From Thermincola carboxydiphila (GTDB taxonomy: Bacteria; Bacillota; Thermincolia; Thermincolales; UBA2595): a stretch of DNA of 64,000 nt. The stretch's first letter is position 1; every line of letters begins with the position of its first letter. The stretch lies in the NCBI GenBank assembly GCA_016841725.1, contig JAENYP010000001.1:248001-312000 (forward strand). The letters run 5' to 3'. Made by a program: the position numbers and the translations under genes. Of the stretch, positions 18,701 through 26,400 are shown piece after piece. The notes under the pieces were generated by a model. It was not told the DNA's origin. It saw only the letters and a list, made by a program, of their open reading frames with translations, and ran no database searches.

Positions 18701-18779
18701 CTGTTGAAACCACGGCAATTATTGTTTTCTTTTTAATAAAACGGCCAAAGGTCCTGATATCCAGCTCTGGTTTCTTCAT
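15747..18779 (-). CDS. Undecahaem c-type cytochrome with Ig-like stalk
   Basis: The protein has 1010 residues. An N-terminal signal/anchor (KKTIIAVVSTALAAGMAAGY) is followed by a beta-rich domain, then four tandem SbsA-type Ig-like repeats (about residues 215-610; each with a VDVVFSE-like strand and a NYAISPELAV-like strand). Residues from about 620 carry 11 CXXCH motifs: CSKCH, CYLCH, CTDCH, CFSCH, CLGCH, CYECH, CANCH, CFQCH, CETCH, CLACH, CLTCH. The first is CSKCHITH, preceded by PHG, as in the hexahaem proteins. Ig-like arrays usually act as surface stalks, so the haem domain may be displayed on or beyond the wall. It follows an NHL gene by 49 nt and is probably co-transcribed with it. The electron-transfer role is inferred. 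Confidence 0.93.
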   Translation of the reverse strand: MKKPELDIRTFGRFIKKKTIIAVVSTALAAGMAAGYFLMPASGTVEEALNGDGAMDSAAQVGAWTLVNAAGTSAWDPDDTQMFAGSGSGRLSSPVGADTVFDSYVYYRFTTSDRAPVSVTLDLAYRKNFSTVQPLTGEWDVLAEVWKVGGTEPLKTIAIDAGNANIDFTALPSEELNVINEANTQYELRLVQKGVTGSDPAAGMTVWFDEVKINAAYDTIPPSPVSAAAVTDSSADIVFNEKVDRITAENTSNYALSPELAVNTAVLQADGVTVRLQTAAQAKDAGYSIAVNGVKDVSENIMSAEETVSFTGIDTTPPVAVSAVSVNSTAVDVVFSEQLDRTAAENTVNYAIAPELAVSGAALQPDGKTVRLTTQPQGWGTQYTLTVNSVSDVSGNIISGTEGNTVDFAAVDNLPPELMYVTVTNNSSLRLEFGEKVDALTAEDIANYTITPELEVSSAALQQDGNTVVLTTAAQTPDVIYTVKASNIEDLSGNAIGSRNSGTFTGAVTDSVPLSVLSASAPNSSRVDVVFSEAVNPYTAQDAANYSISPELSVIEAYLQPDGVTVSLTTAGHTQGQEYSVTVQNVRDLAGSIIDPAQNTAGFSGSAAAVRTPHGSYLDDTNECSKCHITHDGQGPGLISVESVNSLCYLCHDAGGQSRYDTAGQFEINSSSYHNIPQGTQKCTDCHNPHDGGQDADGNFIHWPRLLQSSADPNANQGSQFCFSCHQTARDGFGAIEPDNYPASGEGHNDPDFTINGIQPFTSSSGTDITCLGCHDNHGSGISSILKENPNGDAASVKTNDRNFCYECHNTAGSDGRFPGQAVFDSSKHGLVSSLNTNTELPGVAGQAGQCANCHDVHGTANGTSGVSVKTLRGVYNDGKTTYTAGDFGICFQCHNGSSLNPVYDIQTQYNAPEGGHKIKTAGGTLEVGSVMPCETCHSLHGSANNNKYSLKDALGADLGNGRDECLACHQSGKTVAGIAMSPPPQSVGGHGQNSPTACLTCHGSPHSLN

Positions 18780-18828
18780 ATATCATCAACTCCTGAACCG
18801 ATTAATATAACCAAATAAAGGATGGATT

Positions 18829-19797
18829 CTAATTGAGTGAAAAGACCTTGATATCACCGGTGCCGCGGTCGACAACATACAGGCTGCCATCATCGTGGAC
18901 AAAAATCCCGGCAGGGAAAACCAGCATCCCTTCACCTTCTCCTGTCCCGGGAAAAATGGAAACCTGCCTTCCGGTGGAATCAAATACCCTGATATGGTGT
19001 GAGATGGTATCAGAAATGTAAACCTTCCCCACTTTATCCACAGCGATGCCGCGAACCATCGAAAATGGGGTTTCCGGTTCCCCGCCTCCGGTTATTTTTT
19101 TGATGATAGTACCCTGATGGTCAAAAATAGCGACCGAGAAATTACCACTGTCTGCGACCCAAATCCTGCCTTCCTTGTCAACTGCCGTACCCTGGGGATA
19201 ACTTAATGGCTCCCGGGTATCGGAAACTTCCTTAAGATTCCGGCCATTTTCATCAACAGCCAGCACCCGGTTGTTCATCAGGTCGGAGACATAAATAACC
19301 CCGTCAATGCCCCTGGTCAGGGAACCCGGCTTAATACCTGCGGTGTTATCCATTATTGTCTTGATATACCGGCCTTCCGGACTGAAAACCCGGATGTTTT
19401 TCTGCACAGAATCGGCGATTATAAGACTTCCGTCTCCTGCAACAACAAGGCCGTTGGGGAAGCTGAAATCCGCCTGACCGCGGCCCTGCCCCCACTCGGA
19501 TATCTTCCTGCCTTTGGCCGAATAAACAAAAACCTTGGCTGTCCCGGCATCAGTTATATACACCCGGTCCTTCCCGTCGACAGCAACTGCATTTGGCCTC
19601 ACCGGACCGTCTTTTTCGCTGCCGATGGAATAAAGGTATTCAGGCACCTGTTTGTCCTCGTCCCCGGTAATCCCCAGTTCAGTTAAAAGCGGATTGGAAC
19701 CGGCCAGGCCGGGCCATAAAAAAACTCCGCCATAAACGATTAACCCGGTCACCAGGCATAAGGAGGCAATAGATGCCGCCACTCTTGCTGCCCGCAT
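18829..19797 (-). CDS. Membrane-anchored NHL-repeat beta-propeller protein (copy 3)
   Basis: The protein has 322 residues with an N-terminal membrane helix (VAASIASLCLVTGLIVYGGV) and then six NHL repeats, seen as recurring VAVDGKDRVYITDAG, VVAGDGSLIIADS, TAVDKEGRIWVADSG, IAVDKVGKVYISDT and IFVHDDGSLYVVDRG units. Such six-bladed propellers bind proteins or ligands. It stands directly upstream of the 11-haem cytochrome, and NHL genes precede both hexahaem genes as well, which suggests a shared role in assembly, docking or secretion of these cytochromes. Unlike the other two loci, no TPR gene precedes it. Confidence 0.92.
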   Translation of the reverse strand: MRAARVAASIASLCLVTGLIVYGGVFLWPGLAGSNPLLTELGITGDEDKQVPEYLYSIGSEKDGPVRPNAVAVDGKDRVYITDAGTAKVFVYSAKGRKISEWGQGRGQADFSFPNGLVVAGDGSLIIADSVQKNIRVFSPEGRYIKTIMDNTAGIKPGSLTRGIDGVIYVSDLMNNRVLAVDENGRNLKEVSDTREPLSYPQGTAVDKEGRIWVADSGNFSVAIFDHQGTIIKKITGGGEPETPFSMVRGIAVDKVGKVYISDTISHHIRVFDSTGRQVSIFPGTGEGEGMLVFPAGIFVHDDGSLYVVDRGTGDIKVFSLN

Positions 19798-20108
19798 TTC
19801 TGCATCATCTCCCGAGGTAATATTGGAGGCTGAAGTCTTTAGTTTGAGAAACTTTTCTTATGCTTAAACAGTTGTAAACATATAATAGGAGCTGTGTTCT
19901 ACTTTCTAGAATGTGAACATAATTCCTGCCCAGTCCCCCGGGAAGTTGTCTGAAAATTTCGGGAACTTGAGTTAAACTCTGCCTAAGCTGCCAGGAAAGT
20001 GTCTGTGGGCCTAATTTATCCAGAGAAATCCCTGTAATAACAAAACACCGCCTAACTCATTAAGCGGTGTTCATGGGTCCTTATCATTTACGTTTTCATT
20101 TCTAATCG
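19798..20108. other. Gene-free stretch with one terminator
   Basis: No coding frame is supported in these 311 bases. They hold the 5' region of the NHL-cytochrome pair and the terminator at 20036-20071. No clear promoter was found, although several AT-rich candidates exist near 19880. Confidence 0.6.
20036..20071 (-). terminator. Intrinsic terminator after the mntA/hepT-like locus
   Basis: AACACCGC and GCGGTGTT pair perfectly, and on the minus strand the stem is followed by TTTTGTTATT. Confidence 0.85.
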
Positions 20109-20393
20109 TCATATCTTCAATATATCTTCAATATTTTTCAAGAAACTGTCCACTTCACCCTTTAACCAATCAACCACTTCCGGCAAGTCTTTAGCCAGAT
20201 AGTCCATCTTTGCCCATTCCAGTTGGAATCCGTATATATTGCGGACCAGATGCCTGAAAGCAAGGTATTCCATCAATTTGCCGCCTAACTTTTCGCTAAT
20301 CACAGGAGGTCTTCTCTCATCTAATGTTAATGTCATTTGTTCAAGTAATGATTTATGCCAGTTATCCCCATCCGGCACATATTCATCTATACC
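20109..20393 (-). pseudogene. HepT-like toxin gene, C-terminal half (separated by inversion)
   Basis: On the minus strand the frame reads IDEYVPDGDNWHK, then RPPVISE, then FRHLVRNIYGFQLEW and a helical end. This is the C-terminal half of a HepT-like (HEPN) ribonuclease of the type with the FRHxxRxxY motif; the usual second His of RHxxRH is Asn here. Nothing before IDEY resembles the N-terminal half. That half is present immediately alongside on the opposite strand (20394-20573). The only start inside this half is a GTG at 20378, without a convincing ribosome site, so it is probably not expressed as a working protein. Confidence 0.85.
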
Positions 20394-20573
20394 TTTACGG
20401 CACGGATAAGAAAAGAATTAAAAAATCTTGAAATGCTTAAGAAAGAGCTTGTCGAAATGCTGGAACGGGGTGCTGCAGAGAATGATTCGGAAAGGAAGAG
20501 GGCTTTTTCATCACTGCTGCATGATTTTTATACCTGTGTGGGAAGAATGTTTCAGAATGTAGCCCAACCAATA
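20394..20573 (+). pseudogene. HepT-like toxin gene, N-terminal half, inverted
   Basis: On the plus strand the frame reads FTARIRKELKNLEMLKKEL, then AFSSLLHDFYTCVGRMF and QNVAQPI, the expected N-terminal half of the same HepT-like family. Flipping this ~180-bp segment would place it in frame behind an ATG that overlaps the mntA stop (ATGA) and would join QNVAQPI to DEYVPDGD in frame, giving a protein of about 154 residues, normal for the family. Short filler (ACC on the left, CAGTCCC on the right) marks the joints. The open frame from 20355 to 20588 is therefore a by-product of the inversion. Confidence 0.82.
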
Positions 20574-20582
20574 CAGTCCCTG

Positions 20583-20948
20583 TCATAAGGCCACTCCCCT
20601 GCTCCTGATCTCGTTACGAAAATCATCATCAATATCCTGAAACATCACCAGGTCAAGTTCAAAAGGTGATACCACTTCCCATGCTTCACCAAAGACCTTC
20701 AGGTATTGTTTTGGATCATCCAGCCCTTCCAATGCCAGGTCAATATCCGACTTCTCCCAAAACCCACCCCAGGCAAGAGAACCAAAAAGATATACCTGTA
20801 CTCCATATTTCTCTTTGAGAAATTTTGCAGCAGCCCGGGCTTTTTTTAAAGCCTCTGTTTTTCTCTTTCCAAGCAGCTGCTTTCTGGCATCTTCTCTTTT
20901 GCGCCATCCAAGGAAATATTCTCTTTTTTTCTTCGGTGACAATAACAT
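20583..20948 (-). CDS. MntA-like nucleotidyltransferase antitoxin
   Basis: The protein has 121 residues with the minimal nucleotidyltransferase signature GSLAWGGFWEKSDIDLALEG near residue 55 (GS followed by DID) and an ELDLVMF strand carrying the third acidic residue. MntA-type proteins AMPylate HepT toxins and neutralise them. The basic Lys/Arg-rich N-terminal 45 residues are longer than in minimal versions. The partner toxin gene is broken by inversion, so this antitoxin may be orphaned. The stop (TTATGACA) contains the ATG that would start the restored toxin gene. Confidence 0.85.
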   Translation of the reverse strand: MLLSPKKKREYFLGWRKREDARKQLLGKRKTEALKKARAAAKFLKEKYGVQVYLFGSLAWGGFWEKSDIDLALEGLDDPKQYLKVFGEAWEVVSPFELDLVMFQDIDDDFRNEIRSRGVAL

Positions 20949-21072
20949 AATAACATCTCCTCAGGAGAAAATGGATTATAAAATCCACTTGAGACAGTTT
21001 TTATTCAACTTAATTATACCAGTGATCAGCCATGCTGGCAAAAGGAAATGCTGTCGAAATCCTCCGGCCTGC

Positions 21073-21927
21073 TTATATAAAATACGGCGCATGAACAGAC
21101 TGGTATACCCAGCCTATTCCGGCCAGGATGAAAACCAGGGCCAGAAATGCGGCAAAGGAAAACCAGGCCGCCCTTTTCCCGGCCCACCCGTGGACTCTTC
21201 TTAAATGAAGGTAAATCCCGTACAGGAGCCATGAGATAAGTGACCAGTTCTCTACCGGGTCCCAGCCCCAGTACCGCCCCCAGGCATAGTTGGCCCAAAC
21301 GGCTCCTGAGGCAGTCATGACACCGACAGCCAGGAAGGCAAACCCATGAAACCTGTAGCTCAGCCTGTCCATGTTTTCCAGTGAGGGCATGTTCCGGTAC
21401 ACTCCTGTCACAGCCCCTCTGTTCTGAGCCTTTTCTTTCAACAGGTACAGCAGCGCCAGCCCTGCTCCAATCAGACCGGAACCGTAAGAGGCCTGGGCAA
21501 ACAGGACATGCAGCACAATCCAGACATAATTAAAGCTGGCCGGCATTTCCACAACCGCTGATGATGAAGTCAGGGCCAGACCCATAATTATCAGGGACAC
21601 AGGCATCACAAAAATCCCCGCTGTCCTTAAGCCGGGACGCTTCCTCAGGACTCCCAGATACATGTACATGGCTATCAGGACATATGATGACAGAATCTCA
21701 TATTTTTTCATAAACGGCCCATGCCCGGCAGCAGCCCACCTGACTCCCAGGGCAGCTGTATGGACAACAGTGCCGCAGATTATCAGAATAACCCCCGTTT
21801 TTGACCACCCATCTCTTTTAAAGGCAAACCCCAGAAAAAACAATACTGTGGCGGCAGCATAAATCACTACTGCCGCCCAGTGAAACCCTGCTGCTGTCAG
21901 GAGTAAAATGTCAGCCCCATCATTCAT
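21073..21927 (-). CDS. Second CcsB/ResC-like cytochrome c biogenesis protein
   Basis: The protein has 284 residues with about eight membrane helices and the WWD motif WGRYWGWDPVENW near residue 220. It has the same length and layout as the CcsB at 13.3 kb but differs clearly in sequence, so it is an older paralogue rather than a recent duplicate. It sits 1 nt after the lipoprotein gene and in one transcription unit with a ResB-like gene. A second System II lyase next to a 15-haem cytochrome may be specialised for particular substrates. Confidence 0.93.
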   Translation of the reverse strand: MNDGADILLLTAAGFHWAAVVIYAAATVLFFLGFAFKRDGWSKTGVILIICGTVVHTAALGVRWAAAGHGPFMKKYEILSSYVLIAMYMYLGVLRKRPGLRTAGIFVMPVSLIIMGLALTSSSAVVEMPASFNYVWIVLHVLFAQASYGSGLIGAGLALLYLLKEKAQNRGAVTGVYRNMPSLENMDRLSYRFHGFAFLAVGVMTASGAVWANYAWGRYWGWDPVENWSLISWLLYGIYLHLRRVHGWAGKRAAWFSFAAFLALVFILAGIGWVYQSVHAPYFI

Positions 21928-21928
21928 T

Positions 21929-22417
21929 TCAATTCACCAGTTCTTCCTCAAAATCAATACTGTCAACCAGCCATCCTTTGTCACTGCTTACAAGAAGGTA
22001 AACGGCCTTATATCTGATTTTGCTCCATTGGCCCAGCGGTTTAAGAGCAGCTCTGTCCAGATAGCGGTACTCCCATATTTCCAGAGCTTTTACAGACACC
22101 TCCCCAGAGGGATTCCGTTCGATTTCATTAACCTCCAGGGAGACCGGATTTACCCTGATTACCTTATTTTCTTCAGCCAACTGAACCTTAAACAGCTCCA
22201 CTCTTTGCATCTCCCGCTCAGTAGCCACACTTTTCAATATCGCCGTCTCCCCTGCATAAGCCAGGGGCAGGATTTCATTGTATTTGATAACAGTATTTCT
22301 GATCTGGCCGTCATCCTTAGCCTCAGTCCGGCTGCACCCGCTCACCATACTGAAAGTCAGCATTGCCAGAATTAAGAGTGCCGCCGCCCATACAGCAAAT
22401 AATTTAACTTTTCTCAC
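21929..22417 (-). CDS. Putative lipoprotein between the ResB-like and CcsB-like genes
   Basis: The frame is open from 22522, but GTG 22417 overlaps the ResB-like stop (GTGA), has GGGAGG upstream, and yields a clean lipoprotein signal: VRKVKLFAVWAAALLILAML followed by VSGC. The mature part (about 130 residues) is a single alpha/beta domain with a WEYRYLD segment and a final WLVDSIDFEEE, reminiscent of NTF2- or IMS-like folds, which I could not assign with confidence. Its coupling to both System II genes suggests an outer-surface accessory factor in cytochrome maturation, such as haem or apocytochrome handling; this is inference from position only. Confidence 0.75.
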   Translation of the reverse strand: MRKVKLFAVWAAALLILAMLTFSMVSGCSRTEAKDDGQIRNTVIKYNEILPLAYAGETAILKSVATEREMQRVELFKVQLAEENKVIRVNPVSLEVNEIERNPSGEVSVKALEIWEYRYLDRAALKPLGQWSKIRYKAVYLLVSSDKGWLVDSIDFEEELVN

Positions 22418-23472
22418 AGCTCCCGCCTCCCGTAGAGGATAAACATCCCGGCTGTGGCAATAAGCATACCGGCATAGATGATGTAAAAACCATATTCGTA
22501 CCTGGTGCGGAATATCATCCATGGAGTAAGGTGACTCAGAGTGATGTTGTACCGCTCCAGTGATACTGTATCCCCCACTGCAGCCCTGCCCTGATAGACA
22601 GTTTCCGCCTGCCCCCCCGAACCGGTTTTAGCCACGGTAATTTCAAATTCGGGAACATGCTGCGACTTAACCGAAATCACGTAATCTGTTCCGGAAATTG
22701 TCCTGCTGCCGCTGTATGCGCTGCCGCCGGGTGTCTCCATACTCTGCAGGAGCAGGGGATAAACAGACGTTTTACCCATGGTGTCAGAAAAATCAAGCAT
22801 AAGATAATATCCCATCCGGTTAAAGGCAATATCCATCCGTTTATGGGACAGGGAATCCCCCTTACCAACCCACTCTTTGGCGACAACATCCCCGTTCCTG
22901 ACCAGAGCAAGCAACCCCCTGATCTCTTCTGGGGCATTACCAGGCGGGATATCTGTCTTTTGCAGAAACAGTTCTGATTTTCCTGATTCCTGCAGGTGAA
23001 AAACTCCCTCTCTGGCAATATAGTACTGGTTCGGGCGGTTCTCAATGACAGCTCCTTCGGTGATGCGGACATATCCGGTAAAGCCAAAGGCAAGTTGAAT
23101 CAGGGCCCCCGAAACTATAATAATCAAACCCGTGTGGAATAAAACCGAGGCCTTCATGTGCGGGGTGACCGCCTTTTTCAACTGCCTGACGGTACAACTG
23201 ATAAGGTTAATCTCAAATATGAGAACCACTGCTAAGAACAGTGGGGAAAAAAATATCTCAGAACTAAGGCTGCCGGTTTCTGAAGTGCCCTTGAACATAT
23301 CCGTTGTCCCCAAATACAGGAAGACAAGCAGAACCGCCAGGAGCGCAAGGGTCAGCACAGGGCTTGCCGGTAATCCTGCCAGCTTTCTGACAAGAACCAC
23401 ATCTATGTTGTCAGCCATGGCTTTGTTGCCTGCCGTTTCCCTGTCTGCTGCCGGTTTTGTCATGTCTGTCAC
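22414..23472 (-). CDS. Second ResB-like protein
   Basis: The protein has 352 residues, about 100 shorter than the ResB at 14.2 kb. Membrane helices occur near residues 38-55 (SPVLTLALLAVLLVFLYLG), 75-95 and 108-128 (LFHTGLIIIVSGALIQLAFG), then an outer domain with DVVAKEWVG and MGKTSVYPLLLQ segments and a last helix (GFYIIYAGMLIATAGMFILYG). The fold order matches the ResB family. It is 16 nt downstream of the 15-haem cytochrome gene and overlaps the lipoprotein gene by 4 nt, so the four genes to 21.07 kb are probably one operon. Confidence 0.87.
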   Translation of the reverse strand: MTDMTKPAADRETAGNKAMADNIDVVLVRKLAGLPASPVLTLALLAVLLVFLYLGTTDMFKGTSETGSLSSEIFFSPLFLAVVLIFEINLISCTVRQLKKAVTPHMKASVLFHTGLIIIVSGALIQLAFGFTGYVRITEGAVIENRPNQYYIAREGVFHLQESGKSELFLQKTDIPPGNAPEEIRGLLALVRNGDVVAKEWVGKGDSLSHKRMDIAFNRMGYYLMLDFSDTMGKTSVYPLLLQSMETPGGSAYSGSRTISGTDYVISVKSQHVPEFEITVAKTGSGGQAETVYQGRAAVGDTVSLERYNITLSHLTPWMIFRTRYEYGFYIIYAGMLIATAGMFILYGRREL

Positions 23473-23488
23473 CCTCCGCTGCTAATCT

Positions 23489-26400
23489 TTAATGCTTGCT
23501 GGTACACGCCGGGTCTGAAGATGTACAATTCTGCCAGACCAGCTCATCAGGGTGCGGAACAGCGCTGTCGATCACTGACTCGGGGTCATAACTTTCGTCA
23601 GCAGGGTTATTTGTCCTGATGATATGTGCCCTGTTGGCCCCATGGACCTTGATTCCATGGCACTTTTTGCAGGAGGCTGTTACATGGGCCGGGTTACGGT
23701 CCACATGTCCGGTCTTGTACCATGTCTCATCATGACACCGGAAACAGATAAAGTCAGAAGGCAGGTCTGCCCTTGTTTCAATAGAAGTATCATAGCTCCC
23801 CTTGAGAAGCCCGGGGTTCGGCGAACCGTGGGGCCCCCTGGCCCCTGAAGGTGTCCCGTGGCAGTCGGTACAGTACATTTTGCTGGTATTTGTCCAGGAA
23901 TTACCCTCATGGTCAACTGCACCTGCAACCAAGTGAAGAGAAACATTAGCGCTTGCATTGGGGTTAGAGGTTAATTCCACGAAGTGGAATGAATATACCC
24001 CACTGGTGCTCCCGGTTGTGGCCGTCCGGTAAAACTCGGCGGCAATGTCACGGCTCCCATCAAGATTGCCCCAATAGTCAGAATGGCACTTGTAGCATAT
24101 CTCCCAGTCCTCAGCCGCCGGGTTTACTTCTGTTAAACTGCTGCCTGAGCGGGTAACACCGGAAACATTCAACAGGGGTCCTGACAGGTTATCAGCAGAA
24201 TCCTCCCTGGCAGCATGGGGGTCATGGCAGTCCACACACTCAACATGGCGCGCTGCAGTGCCGAGGTTTTCTATGTCAACGTGGATCCCGGTACTTGAAA
24301 AGATAGGGTGCTTACTGGGTTGCTCAAACCCATTGGACCACACATCAAGCCTGCTGACATCATCTCCCGGGCTGCCGGCTATATCGCCATGACAGCGTAA
24401 GCACATCCCGTCAGATGACGGTCCTCCGGAAGTATCCTCATCATATTTGGACAATCTGACATATTCCGACCCATGAGGGTCATGACAGTTATCACACATT
24501 ACCGGGTCCAGAGCGGAACTCCTGGTCGGGTTGTAATGCCCGGCCTTGGTGCTGCTGGTAATGTCAAAGTATTCTTTTTTGTTCCAGCTATAACCAAAGT
24601 TGCTTATACTCAGGGAACCGTAATTGATGGTAAACGGCCTTATCTTGTTAGCTGAGGTCACTGCCGTCAACGGCTCACTATACAGCGGAATCCCCCCGGA
24701 ATCAGGAACATTATGGCACTTGTTGCAGTAGCCGGCCATGTCCTGAGTATCTGACCTGTACCAGTTCTGTTTGGTGTTTTCCGGGTCTGAAATTGCCGCA
24801 GGCGCTGCACTCCCTGACTCTGCAAACGGCCTCCCGGCGATACTATGGGGCCCGTGGCAGCTGCTGCAGGTCAGGCCTGTATTCAGGGGATCATTTATTT
24901 CGTGGGTACTGGTCAGGCCGAACTTTGCCTGGATATCCTCACCACTCATGGTGTTTGGGGTGAAATTGTTATGGCATTTGAAGCACAGGTCCTCCCTGTC
25001 ATTACCCGCCAGCGAATTATCAATCAGGCTGCGGTACTGGGAACCGTGCCGTTCGTGGCAGTTGACACAGGTTACATCTGTCCGGGAATCAGGGCTCATG
25101 TCCGTATAAGACTCGGAATAGTGCGGGATTGGCTGGAATCCCGGCAGGGGGCTGCCGTCAACACCCATACCCCAGGCATGGCTCCCTCCAATCTCATCCC
25201 AGTAAACCGCCATACTCACTGAAGTCCCCAGCGCCTTGCCCCCGGCACCGTCGCCGTGACATCCCAGGCAGACTCCATTGCCCTGTGTATACACCGTCCC
25301 GGCAACATCGGCAACCCGCAGCAGTTTGGGGTAGATATTGTTTGTCCCGGGGCGTTTATCCCCATGAGGGTTATGGCAGTCAGTACAGTAGAGGAAATTG
25401 TACCCGGCATCATCCAGTGACCTGTGCAGGGTATATGACATTGTGGAACCATCTGCGGTACGGCCGGTAAATTCCTCCTGGACCTTGTAGACACTGATAC
25501 CTCCTGTCCCATGGCAGATGAAACAGACCTGCTGGATGGTTGACCCGTTGACCAGCCTGGTCCCGACAGCGCTGTGGGCGCTGTGGCACTGACCGCACAG
25601 CATGGTATTATTCAGGTCGGTGGCATTGACTTTGGAGTACTTACCATGGGGGGTATAGCTGTCCCAATAAGCATAATTATAGACTGTATCGATAACATTC
25701 TCCCTGAGGTCATAGACCCCGTTGACCATTACCTTGTAGCGCTCCGGATTGGGATATTGATTGCCCGGGTCCTGGTCCACCCCTTCAGCCAGAGCGACCC
25801 TGGCTATCCTGCGGTCGGCATCAATAAGCTCAGGCGCTTGGTAAGCTACAGTGAATTCTTCACCGGAAACATATTTATAAATAGCCCAGTTAACCGGCGG
25901 GTCAGGATCAAAACTGACCGGCTCACTGAAAGTAAGGTAAATGAGCTGTTTACTGGTGGCTTCAGCCTTAATCAGGGCCGGCGGGATATTGTCCGGCACC
26001 CGCAGGGTCACTTCTACAAAAGCGCTGACCCCATTAGGGCTGTAGGTAACCTTTACCTTGGCCTCACCTGCCGAAACCGAGGTCAGGGACACAACTGCCT
26101 CACCTGACGAGTCGGTAACAGCAGTAGATGAGGACAAGTCCCCAAGGGTTGTAGCGAAAGTGACACTTAACGGGCTTTGCATGGGCACACCGTACTGGTC
26201 GAAAAATACAGCCGTTATCGCCGCTGCATCAGTGCCATCAGCATCAATGACAGATGGAACCGGCGAAACCTCCGCAGAACTGACCTCCTGGGCAACAAAA
26301 TGAATATCTGCAGTATTATTGGAACCATCCAGGAATACACGTACCGTAACCGTACCCACCGTTCCTGATTTCACCTGGACTGAAGCCCGTCCGAGGCCTC

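Noticed and set aside
20355-20588. A 77-residue plus-strand gene
   Set aside because: Its first residues are antisense to the HepT-like C-half and the rest is the inverted N-half; it is a product of rearrangement.
20392-20590. Site-specific invertase sites at the ends of the inverted hepT segment
   Set aside because: The flanking repeats match at only about 10-12 of 15 positions and lie off the inferred joints; no recombinase gene is nearby.
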